This document shows positions 56,450-64,000 of a stretch of DNA of 64,000 nt, piece after piece. Under the pieces are notes generated by a model. The model did no database searches. It saw nothing but the letters and a program-made list of their open reading frames with translations, and was not told where the DNA came from. The position numbers and the translations under genes are program-made. The stretch lies in the NCBI GenBank assembly GCA_963556255.1, contig OY744613.1:47459546-47523545 (forward strand), read 5' to 3'. Position 1 is the first letter of the stretch, and every line of letters starts with the position of its first letter. The DNA is from Allolobophora icterica (taxonomy: Eukaryota; Annelida; Clitellata; Crassiclitellata; Lumbricidae).

Positions 56450-58266
56450 TATGCAATGACCTCTTAGTATAGTGGCTTGCCAGAATGTATTGCCACCTAG
56501 CGAGAGCCATGAAAACTTGTCATTTTTTGAAAGTCTATGAAACTCGGTTCAAATTATTTCACCGATATACGAGGAAACATTCTTGGTGTGAAGTACTAGC
56601 GACTTTATTTCCTAAATTTAGCACATGGCGCTGTTTGACAAGTCAACTACTTTGCCTCTGGTCGCTGAAAGCGTGATCAAGAACGTAATTAAACCCAAAC
56701 TGAACTCGCGACGTCAGAGCGTTAACATTTAAACGGATAGCTTAAAGATCTTCTGAAGTGTATAGAAGTAATGCAATCATTCATACAAACACGCATATGT
56801 AATGTTCCGCTGGGCCTACCAAATAGAAGCAGTGCTGTGGTGTAGTGAGGCAGACAGACATAGACAGAGAAAATGAATTAACTTTGTTTTCTTAACGTTG
56901 TTGAAATGCAGCACTACTCAGACTTTTGAAGCCTGGTGAAGCTTAGAGTTTTTAATAAATAGAGAATTCCTCGCAATCCTTTGATCCAAAAGAATTATTT
57001 AAATATCAGCAGACAGATGAAGCCTGAAGTTCAAATTCGAATTAACGGTCAATAGCTAGGCTACACGGACTTCAAAGCTGAAAGAATGCGGTATTCGCTT
57101 AAACTACTTCAACTGTCATTCCAAACGGATAGGCCTAATGCAAAGACCAACGATACCCAATCCCTTGATTCCACGACACACATTTACATGAATTATACAC
57201 GCATACATTAAAATATACCAACATATACGCATGCATAGATTATGTATGCGTTATAGGGACATATTTAATACATACATAGGCCTACCAACACGCATACACA
57301 CATGCAAACATACCTACTTAGGCCTACTCGCAGTTTTATATTGAACGTTCACGAAATTACCTATATACAGCGAGGCTAAGATCACAAATACAGGATAATA
57401 CATTTATGAAAGGCAAACACAGGAACATCTACAAGAAACGTCGTAAACATGAATTGAAGTAGGACCTATATTTGCCAATATTCAACAACAGCTGTGCTTT
57501 ATCCATCGTCAGACTCGTACTAGTAATTCTTGCAGGGAACACTGATCAAGACTATGCAAACCACTTTTGATCAGACTAGGCCTAAAGGTCGCCATCAAAT
57601 GATTGTTTTTCACGCTCACAGGTTTTGCCAGCGTAACATCCGATCAATGCTACACAGCAAACAACCGACTTAAACATGATTTACTTCCTGTTTTAAAGAC
57701 TGGTTTCTGGCCGTTCGTTAGTTGTTTCACCTTTTCACTTAACTTCAGAAGACACGAATATCCGACTGCAAATTACATAGCAAACTATATTGCTACTACT
57801 AGTGATCAGAAACAAGATGAGCACAAGTTATGTCACAATAATTGCCACTTAAATTTATATAAACTAAAAGTTTAAGCATGAAACATATCAGCATACGATT
57901 CTGCATTGCAAGAAATGTTGCGTGCATGACACATGTAGAATTAGATATGTGAAAGAAAAGCTGTCACATTAATGGAAAACAAAATGAAGGCATCATAAAG
58001 AACATGTTGAATTTGTTAAACCGACTACTGTTCAATTGTTTCTAACTTAACTAAACTAAACCAAGTGTTTAGAAAATAAACTCTGTAAGAAAACTTAACA
58101 GTACCAATTGGGAATTATATAATTCAATCTGAAATAAGAAAAGCAGTGAAACTACGATGCATGCAGACACTGAACCAATACGTCTAGAATAGTTGTTTAG
58201 TTTACTTTAAGAATTTAGCAAAATCGCGGTTTGGTGTCTAGTTGTGAAAGTTGTCTGATTCATGTT
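56450..58266 (-). repeat. duplicated 3' flank of a receptor-tail exon, right copy
   Basis: It is the partner of 52000-54775, without the MITE and SINE found there. It includes the probable 3' UTR of the exon at 58267-58439. I see no additional exon on either strand. Confidence 0.55.
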
Positions 58267-58439
58267 TCAAAATGCTTGGTTTATATACAATGGAGGTTTA
58301 GGCGTCAGTTTTTCGTAAGCTCTCGGTTGCAAACGAATTTCATCGGTACGTCTAAGCTCTTCGTATTGGGATGGTGCAGAAGGATCTGAAGAATCCAGTA
58401 TTTCAGGCTCAGAAATATTCTCTGTTCTTTTAAAATAAT
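58267..58439 (-). CDS. terminal exon of an Ig-receptor paralogue: ITAM-like cytoplasmic tail
   Basis: On the - strand the acceptor CACAGTGCCAG is followed by 173 nt (2+171) open to TGA at 58267-58269. The product includes ISEPEILDSSDPSAPSQYEEL, RRTDEIRLQPRAYEKL and TPKPPLYINQAF. SQYEEL fits the ITIM consensus. YEEL and YEKL are separated by 12 residues, within ITAM spacing (YxxL-x6-12-YxxL). LYINQ supplies a YxN motif of the Grb2-SH2 type. A phosphotyrosine signalling tail is inferred. The upstream exons would lie to the right, where the Polinton begins at 59 kb, so their presence is unknown. The acceptor and the conserved paralogue are the evidence for this small exon. Confidence 0.65.
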
Positions 58440-58614
58440 CTGGCACTGTGCATACAATAACAGCAAAATCAGTTTTTCAATAAAGTGTAATTGTAATTTA
58501 TAGGTTCTAAAACGCCGGTGTCTAACGCACAAGAGTAGGGAAACTTGTTCGATTCTGGTGCATTTTGAAATAAACAGTGCAGATGCGTATCACAGGTGCA
58601 AATGCCAATCACAG

Positions 58615-58762
58615 GTGCATCAGGAGCATCAGCCGCAGGAGCTTCAGCTTCAGCAGGAGCAGCAGCTGCAGCAGCAGCTGCATCAGCTGGATTAGCAGGA
58701 GCAGCAGCAGCAGCAGGAGCTTCAGCAGCAGGAGCAGCTGCAGCAGCATCAGCAGCTGCAGA
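58615..58762. repeat. GCA/GCT trinucleotide-rich stretch
   Basis: Imperfect GCAGGAGCTTCAGC and GCAGCAGCTGCA units give alanine-rich frames on both strands and serine/arginine frames in others. This is typical of a degenerate triplet repeat rather than a gene. Confidence 0.75.
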
Positions 58763-58849
58763 TTTTATTGAATACATAAGACACACACTGTGTGTGTGTG
58801 CAATAGGCCTAAGTGTCTTTCCTGTGCCAAGATCATCCGGTGCGTTTGT

Positions 58850-58897
58850 AATGAATGAATGAATGAATGAATGAATGAATGAATGAATGAATGAATG
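58850..58897 (+). repeat. (GAAT)n microsatellite
   Basis: About twelve GAAT units, preceded by CATCCGGTGCG, a word repeated at 59010 (CATCCGGTGTG). Confidence 0.9.
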
Positions 58898-58950
58898 GTT
58901 GGGATGAACGACTTTATGAGCTTCCTTTAATTAATAATCGTTTCACGCAA

Positions 58951-58990
58951 CAGGGAGCAATGCTCCTGAAATTGATGCTTACGCATCAAT
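58951..58990. other. two adjacent small hairpins downstream of the fibre gene
   Basis: GGAGCAATGCTCC (58954-58966) and TTGATGCTTACGCATCAA (58972-58989) are separated by five bases. They lie about 50 bp beyond the stop of the - strand gene 59043-60134. They could act in 3'-end formation or be part of the element terminus. Function unknown. Confidence 0.4.
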
Positions 58991-59042
58991 GATCTGGTAT
59001 CTGTGCCAGAGTCATCCGGTGTGACGGACTTGCTTCCCCAAT

Positions 59043-60134
59043 TTATGTATCGTATACGTATAATTGTAGGACTTCTACTCCTACCACAGTGTGACTGGGG
59101 TTGCTTGTTACTGTAAGTCTGTAATACTGGTACGCAGTCGGAGTCGTTGAAACATTAAAAAATGACGGAGCAGAATCGGTGTTTAATAATGCCTGCGTCG
59201 ATCTTAGTAATTGGGTAAACGTTGATCCATCGTTACTTCCGTTTAAAATCCAGTTTGTAATCTGGTATGTGCCTCTGTTGTGTCTTATCGCTTTCAACGC
59301 AATTCTCCAAATTTTAACCGGCTCAGGACATTTTATCTGCAGCCAGACATTTAGGATTGATCTACTATCCGCGATCCATGTTCCGTTTGAACCATCTGCA
59401 TTTAGACTATTGAAAGCTCCATACGCTTGATACTTGTCAGTAACAGTTGAACTAGCACTTGCCATAAATCCGGTAACACTTTCGTCAGCCTCCAAAATAG
59501 GTATGTATCCGATATGACATTTTTTAAGAGCATTATTATCCGCTCTACTAAGAGCGTTATCTACATAATTTTTAGTGGAGGCATCTTGAGGATTAACGGG
59601 GTCTTTTAAATCGGTAATAGATTTTTCTCTCATAACGATATCTTGGTAAACATCGATTTTATGGTTACTGGAGGATTTACCGAATCGAATTATATTTTCC
59701 GTTCCCACTTTGCACAAGAAACCTTCGATCGATTGCAACGTTATAGGTTGGTTTAAATAACCTTCTATTTTGTTTAACAGATTACCCAGTATCAAAGCAA
59801 ACAGTTTGTTTCCGCGTAGATCCTTACACCCCATATTACGTTGACGATCCGAGCCCACACTTAAAAATAGATTGCCGGTCATAACGTCACCAGTCTTAGA
59901 AACTTTGTTTACACCGCTGTTTAAATCTACGTAATTTTTGGTAGCACCATCTTGGGAATTAGTAGGGTCTAACACGTTTACAAGCTTATGAGAATCTAAA
60001 TTAATGTTCTCGGCCGCGACATTTGTTCCATCCATACGAAGGAAAGTAGCATTTGCTAGAGACAATGTAACTCCTCCGGCAATTATTCTTTCAGAGTATC
60101 CAACATCAGTATGTCCGAATTTATCCACAGGCAT
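59043..60134 (-). CDS. fibre-like protein with C-terminal discoidin-like domain
   Basis: The product has 363 residues and is intact. The N-terminus (MPVDKFGHTDVGY) leads into phage-fibre-like modules. The phrase DPTNSQDGATKNYVD (about 56-70) recurs as DPVNPQDASTKNYVD (about 178-192), a motif known from tail-fibre and virophage/Polinton fibre proteins. Residues about 212-363 resemble an F5/8 type C (discoidin) galactose-binding-like fold: ASASSTVTDKYQAYGAFNS, WLQIKCPEPVKIWRIALK, NGSNDGSTFTQL and YQYYRLTVTSNP. It has no signal peptide or membrane segment. A surface or attachment role is inferred. The start is supported by the ATTATAAAATG context shared with its neighbours. Confidence 0.75.
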   Translation of the reverse strand: MPVDKFGHTDVGYSERIIAGGVTLSLANATFLRMDGTNVAAENINLDSHKLVNVLDPTNSQDGATKNYVDLNSGVNKVSKTGDVMTGNLFLSVGSDRQRNMGCKDLRGNKLFALILGNLLNKIEGYLNQPITLQSIEGFLCKVGTENIIRFGKSSSNHKIDVYQDIVMREKSITDLKDPVNPQDASTKNYVDNALSRADNNALKKCHIGYIPILEADESVTGFMASASSTVTDKYQAYGAFNSLNADGSNGTWIADSRSILNVWLQIKCPEPVKIWRIALKAIRHNRGTYQITNWILNGSNDGSTFTQLLRSTQALLNTDSAPSFFNVSTTPTAYQYYRLTVTSNPSHTVVGVEVLQLYVYDT

Positions 60135-60234
60135 TTTATAATATATATATACAATGTATATATATTTTATTTATGATAAAATAAACCGTTTGGTGAGCTC
60201 ATGAGCTCAAACGAGGACAATTATACTTATCGAT

Positions 60235-60955
60235 TTAAGTATCGTAAATGTATAATTGTATGCTATGAAGTCCTACGTTTATGTGACCGGGAATAGGTGT
60301 TTTCGTAAATCTGCAATACTGATACGCAGTATTCGTTGAAATATTGAAAAATGACGGTGCAGTTGCGGTTCTCAATAACGGAGTCGTTGACGTTAATAAC
60401 CTCGTAAATGTCGAATCGCAGTCGTTACGCCCTGATATGGTCCAAAACGCCGTGTCTATTTTATATACATTATCGATAGCTTTCAACGCGATTCGCCAAA
60501 TTTTTGCCCTGCTCGGGACATTTTATCTGTATCCATTTATCTAAAGCCTCACTAGGAACCGAAGATCCGATAAAAGCCTCATTAGAAACCCAAGATCCGT
60601 TCAAACCATCCGCGTTGAGACTATTAAACGCTCCGTACGCTCGATATCCGTCTATGTGTGAACTGGCACTAGCGACGAAACCGGTACTACTCTCGTCGGT
60701 TTCTAAATTAGGTATATATCCGAGATAACATTTTTTATGAGCATTATCTACGTAATATTTGGTAGCACCATCTTGGGAATTAGTAGGCTCTAACACGTTG
60801 ACAAGTTTATGAGAATCCAAATTAATATTACCAGTTGCAGCGTTTGTTCCATCCATACGAAGGAAAGTAGCATTTGCTTGAGACAGTGTAACTCCTCCGG
60901 CAATCACTCTTTCCGAGTATCCAACATCAGTATGTCCGAATTTATCCACAGGCAT
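60235..60955 (-). pseudogene. second fibre-like gene, shorter, frameshifted
   Basis: The first 161 codons (60955-60470) copy the N-terminus of the 59043-60134 gene almost residue for residue (MPVDKFGHTDVGYSER, RMDGTNAATGNINLDSHK, NSQDGATKYYVD). They then jump straight to the discoidin-like part (YIPNLETDESSTGFVASASS, YRAYGAFNSLNADG), lacking the middle module. The frame breaks near 60480 and the rest of the domain continues in 60486-60235. It is a tandem duplicate with a deletion and an indel. Confidence 0.75.
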
Positions 60956-60988
60956 TTTATAATATATATATATATATATAGATATATA

Positions 60989-61435
60989 TTAAAATAAACC
61001 GTTTATAACTTCTTGAAAATTAGCGCCATCGTCCATCATTTTCAACACGTATAAGCACAGATGACCGCAAAACACTTCGTTATCGGGCTGTTTTCGTTCG
61101 CTGTTATAATAAACTGGACAGCTTAAATATTTCAATAGCTCGGTAGGTGGAGGGAAACCATAGCCATCGAAATATTTCGCCGAAATTTCGCCGTTCTTCT
61201 TGATCCAACACACCCAATGAATCCCACTTCCACTAGATTTATCTAGGTTAAGAATGCCGCTCTCGTTAGTAGGCCTACTCGGTCTCTCGGGCAACTCGTC
61301 TCGTAGGAACACGCCTCTGAAGTTTGTGATATTTAGTTTCTTCTTAGCGGCGTCTAGCAGTTGTATATTCGACAAAGGAACATTCGGTAACACGACTCCG
61401 CAAACGTCGATTTCTGTAACACTTCTAAAACTCAT
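60989..61435 (-). CDS. adenain-like cysteine protease
   Basis: The product has 148 residues. The catalytic set of the Ulp1/adenain fold is visible: His in SGIHWVCWIKK (residue 73), Asp in KYFDGYGFPPP (residue 90) and Cys in VFCGHLCLYVLK (residue 123), with a Gln seven residues before it. The length is shorter than adenovirus proteases but in the range I expect of Polinton/virophage PRO. The role in related elements is capsid-protein maturation. It lies between the polymerase and the fibre genes on the same strand. The start codon follows ATTATAAA directly. Confidence 0.82.
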   Translation of the reverse strand: MSFRSVTEIDVCGVVLPNVPLSNIQLLDAAKKKLNITNFRGVFLRDELPERPSRPTNESGILNLDKSSGSGIHWVCWIKKNGEISAKYFDGYGFPPPTELLKYLSCPVYYNSERKQPDNEVFCGHLCLYVLKMMDDGANFQEVINGLF

Positions 61436-61442
61436 TTTATAA

Positions 61443-64000
61443 TCAACGAATAGATTCTTTATGTGCGCAGCGTAACGAGTAATGTCCGTACGCTAATGTA
61501 TGAATACCGTCTTCCATTATTACTCGTTTGTCATCATCCGCGGATAATGCAACTTTATTTACCTGCTCGGTATAAATATCATGATGATACGATCTAAAAA
61601 CGTTCATTTTTCTTAGTCGTTCTCTTTTGGTAAAAAAATAGTTTTTGTAATCATCGTGAGTTATCGTTTTCTTAACAACATTTTGCTTAATGCCTTTACA
61701 CTTCTTATGTTCTTCGCCATCAATTCTATACGAGTACAACTTGGCTCTTAAACCTACGAACTCGAAAATCTGTTTTCCTGCGGATTCGTCTTGAACATAC
61801 CGAGTACTTTCTTGTTCATTCCGCTTCTTAAACCCGATGGGTGATCTTCAGGGTAATCACTCGTATCGAATCGAACCGCAACGTCTTCGGCGGTATCCTC
61901 GTAAAAATCTTCTGTTTGTATTTCATATGCCAACGAATCTGTATCGGTGAATAACAATTTAGCTCTATCGCCGTATTTTTGTCGTATAAAATTGTAATGA
62001 AAGTCGTACATCAAAGTTTTACTTAAGTCTAATATGCACATGCCTAGATATATCGGTTTATTATAAAACAACCTCGGTCTTTTCATGTCAACGGCGATTA
62101 GATTCTCGTCGAAAATCGTCAGGCGGTCATAATTAGTTTTTGCAGCTAGCTTGATAGCTTCCTTCTCGTGACATACCAATTTTATATCTACATGAGTTTC
62201 GATTCTTTCAAGGGTTTTTCCAAAGGCGCTATTGTTCATCAATTTGAAAAAGTCTTTCTCAAAGTTATTTGTGGCACTCGTTCTCAAGTTTGTGTTTAGA
62301 TCTACATAAAACTTCAACCAAGGGCTATCTTCGAATGATATCCCTCTGTGAATTTTCGCGATCTTCAACCCGAGACTTTCGTACAACTTCAAATTTTCGT
62401 AATGTACCACGTACTTCTTTTTATCGTTCAAGTTTGGAATTAGTTTTGGTATATTATATGTAAATTCCGACGAGATGCTCTCGGGAGCCAGAGGATAGTC
62501 GTTGTGGAGATTGTGGATTTCTTGAGGATAGTCTAAATCGACTTCCAATATACACGATCCCAATACATTCCAATTATTTAGCTCGTCGTCGCTCATCCAT
62601 TTAAATCCACGAGTCGGTAAAGGCTTCCTCATCGCCCAACCGTATAAATTATTAGCGTCTAGATAAGTTATATATGACGAAGGCTCGCTGCTCTCGAATT
62701 TATCCGCCGTCATATACTTATTGTTGGCTTTCCCATAACGATTCGAAATTGTGCTGATTCCGCCTCTTATTCCTTGCTTAATCATCAGAATCATATCGTA
62801 ATCGCTCAACAACTCCAACTTTATACCGGTCAACTTCAAAGCAGCATCCCAGGCCAGTCCCGGAGAAGTGTAATACCATGCGGGATCTAGGCGATAATTA
62901 CTCATGCACACGTCTCTAAAGTTTTCGAAAACATCGGCTAAGAGTAGAACATCCGAAACATTGTACAGGTCGTGGTATTCTCTAAACGTTTTACATCCGA
63001 ATGCATTCCATACATTTTTGGCGTTATCGTAATCTTCGTCGCTAATATCTGAGTCGTTTAGCCTCGAATAAAATGCGGACTTGGGAGGTAGTTCGGTTTC
63101 GTTAAATCTATCGATGGAAGCAACGTAATCGTACGGGTAAATTCCTTTTTTAAGTAAAAGATCGAGCTGTATCCCAGAATATGATGCACCAAGATTTTTA
63201 CATTGTTCTTTCTTCAGATTCTTAGATAAAGCGTCAAGACTCGATGCCATGAATAACTGTCGATGAATCGCAATTCACGTTTAACGTTAATTTCTTTCCC
63301 TTCTTTGTTTAGAAACTTATCGACGATCACTTCTCTGCTAAACGATATGTACTTCTCTTCGTTATTAGGAATGCATTTAATTTTCTCATTCTGATCACCT
63401 CGCAATTTTTTTACGAACAGATGGCTATCGTATCCGGACAGATTATGGAATACTACTGGAAAGAACCTCGGAACTTTATAGTCTAGATTACAACCATTAT
63501 GAGCGGCCCCTCTAAAAATACCGCTCAAATGACAGTGGTCTCTAACCCGATCTGTACCCAACGCCCCTCCACAGATATGACATAAAGTAGTTTCCTTAAA
63601 CTTTTTCGGTCATCTGGAGTAAATATCATCTTCTTCGGAAATTTAAACTGATTGTAGATTCGTTTTATAGTCTCTTCGAGACTATCTACGAATATTTGAC
63701 CGATATCGTCGTCTTCGCTTTCGGCCGTGTACGTTACAGGATCTTGTTGATATAATATATCGTCGAAGCATTTTACGTAATAACAAAACGAGCTAGGTGT
63801 GTATTTTTGGTATTTATCGGTATAAGACACGCGAGGATCTGGCTGGCATGTGTCTATAGGTTTGATGAAAGATTCGAAATCTGCATAAATTATAAAGGGA
63901 ACTCTCATCGACCTATTATAATTTTTAAAACTTAACGTAGTTCCCGGTTCTGGGACTTCTATTTTTTGAGCGGCGTTTTGCGAACAGTACTCGGTATGTT
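61443..64000 (-). pseudogene. protein-primed family-B DNA polymerase, 5' part outside the window, frameshifted
   Basis: Four overlapping open segments together make one polymerase: 64000-63525, 63561-63214, 63250-61754 and 61739-61443. The first frame is open to the window edge, so the true start lies outside. Exo I is PFIIYADFESF, Exo II is FHNLSGYDSHLF and Exo III lies in the segment around VSDVLLLADVFENFR. Polymerase motifs A (YLDANNLYGWAM), B (KLMNNSAFGKT) and C (LLFTDTDSLAYEI) are intact. Three frame changes (near 63540, 63235 and 61750) break the gene, unless they are sequencing errors. Confidence 0.85.
61754..63250 (-). CDS. largest polymerase segment: Exo III and palm motifs A-C
   Basis: 498 codons contain Exo III (residues about 95-112), motif A with the metal-binding Asp (about 196-206), a TPR-like insertion region between A and B, motif B (about 336-346) and motif C DTD (about 434-440). 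All catalytic residues expected for a protein-primed polymerase are present. The segment is flanked by frame breaks at both ends, so it is not a separate gene. Confidence 0.8.
   Translation of the reverse strand: MASSLDALSKNLKKEQCKNLGASYSGIQLDLLLKKGIYPYDYVASIDRFNETELPPKSAFYSRLNDSDISDEDYDNAKNVWNAFGCKTFREYHDLYNVSDVLLLADVFENFRDVCMSNYRLDPAWYYTSPGLAWDAALKLTGIKLELLSDYDMILMIKQGIRGGISTISNRYGKANNKYMTADKFESSEPSSYITYLDANNLYGWAMRKPLPTRGFKWMSDDELNNWNVLGSCILEVDLDYPQEIHNLHNDYPLAPESISSEFTYNIPKLIPNLNDKKKYVVHYENLKLYESLGLKIAKIHRGISFEDSPWLKFYVDLNTNLRTSATNNFEKDFFKLMNNSAFGKTLERIETHVDIKLVCHEKEAIKLAAKTNYDRLTIFDENLIAVDMKRPRLFYNKPIYLGMCILDLSKTLMYDFHYNFIRQKYGDRAKLLFTDTDSLAYEIQTEDFYEDTAEDVAVRFDTSDYPEDHPSGLRSGMNKKVLGMFKTNPQENRFSSS

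Larger units (their letters stand above)
58900..64000 (-). mobile_element. Polinton/Maverick (adintovirus-like) element, partial
   Basis: Protein-primed DNA polymerase B, adenain-like protease and fibre-like genes are packed head-to-tail on the - strand with AT-rich gaps, unlike the repeat-filled host DNA. The element continues past the window end. Integrase, packaging ATPase and capsid genes are not in view, and the left boundary is set only by the end of coding density. Frameshifts in two of four genes indicate an inactive copy. Confidence 0.8.

Noticed and set aside
57603..57875. 90-codon + strand ORF as a gene
   Set aside because: It lies in the duplicated 3'-flank block, and its equivalent in the left copy is not open.
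58469..58862. Alanine-rich ORFs on both strands over the GCA/GCT block
   Set aside because: Similar open frames on both strands are expected from the triplet repeat. There is no start context or homologue visible.
59179..59430. + strand ORFs opposite the fibre genes (also 60344-60728 and 62269-62463)
   Set aside because: Antisense shadows of the - strand Polinton genes.

Overview
This is non-coding-rich animal DNA. It has spliced genes with canonical GT/AG introns, animal-type LINE, hAT, piggyBac-like and Harbinger-like elements, long (ATGT)n/(ACAT)n microsatellites, and a Polinton/Maverick-type element. There are no rRNA genes, no convincing functional tRNA, no bacterial operons and no CRISPR. 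The phylum cannot be fixed from the sequence. The very frequent word TAGGCCTA, the L2-like LINE tails and the immunoglobulin receptors would fit a marine invertebrate, perhaps an echinoderm or another deuterostome, but that is a guess.

Host genes. One immunoglobulin-superfamily receptor gene runs on the + strand from about 1988 to 28672. It has a signal-peptide/V-type Ig exon, a second Ig exon, a 14.6 kb repeat-filled intron, two further Ig exons (the first of them 5'-truncated), two separate hydrophobic exons, a 22-nt microexon, and a final cytoplasmic exon with tyrosine motifs. All junctions that can be tested keep phase. An in-frame TGA in the signal peptide and the broken third Ig exon suggest a decayed allele or pseudogene. 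On the - strand, two paralogous terminal exons (58267-58439 and 54776-54950) encode cytoplasmic tails with ITAM-like paired YxxL motifs followed by a YxN motif. They sit at the ends of two collinear duplicated segments (about 56.45-58.44 kb and 52.0-54.95 kb), so the locus looks like a tandem Ig-receptor cluster.

Mobile DNA. 0.25-21.7 kb holds LINE fragments and small DNA transposons, many with exact target-site duplications (TSDs) and nested up to three deep. Two copies of one DDE-transposase-like transposon family (19.5-21.7 and 31.35-33.43 kb) both sit inside simple-sequence repeats. 35.2-48.6 kb is a nested palindromic structure. It includes an outer pair of CAGTGGCGTAC ends with a 7/8 TSD, a 6.1 kb element with CCCAGGCAGCAC ends and AACGTT-rich subterminal arrays, a 3.4 kb second AACGTT array, and duplicated (ACAT)n blocks. 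48.6-51.8 kb holds a hAT relic, an L2-like LINE and a piggyBac-like MITE.

Right end. 59.0-64.0 kb is coding-dense on the - strand and is part of a Polinton/adintovirus-like element that continues beyond the window. It contains a protein-primed family-B DNA polymerase broken by frameshifts, an adenain-like cysteine protease, and two tandem fibre-like proteins with a discoidin-like C-terminus, the second frameshifted. The protease and both fibre genes share the same ATTATAAAATG start context.
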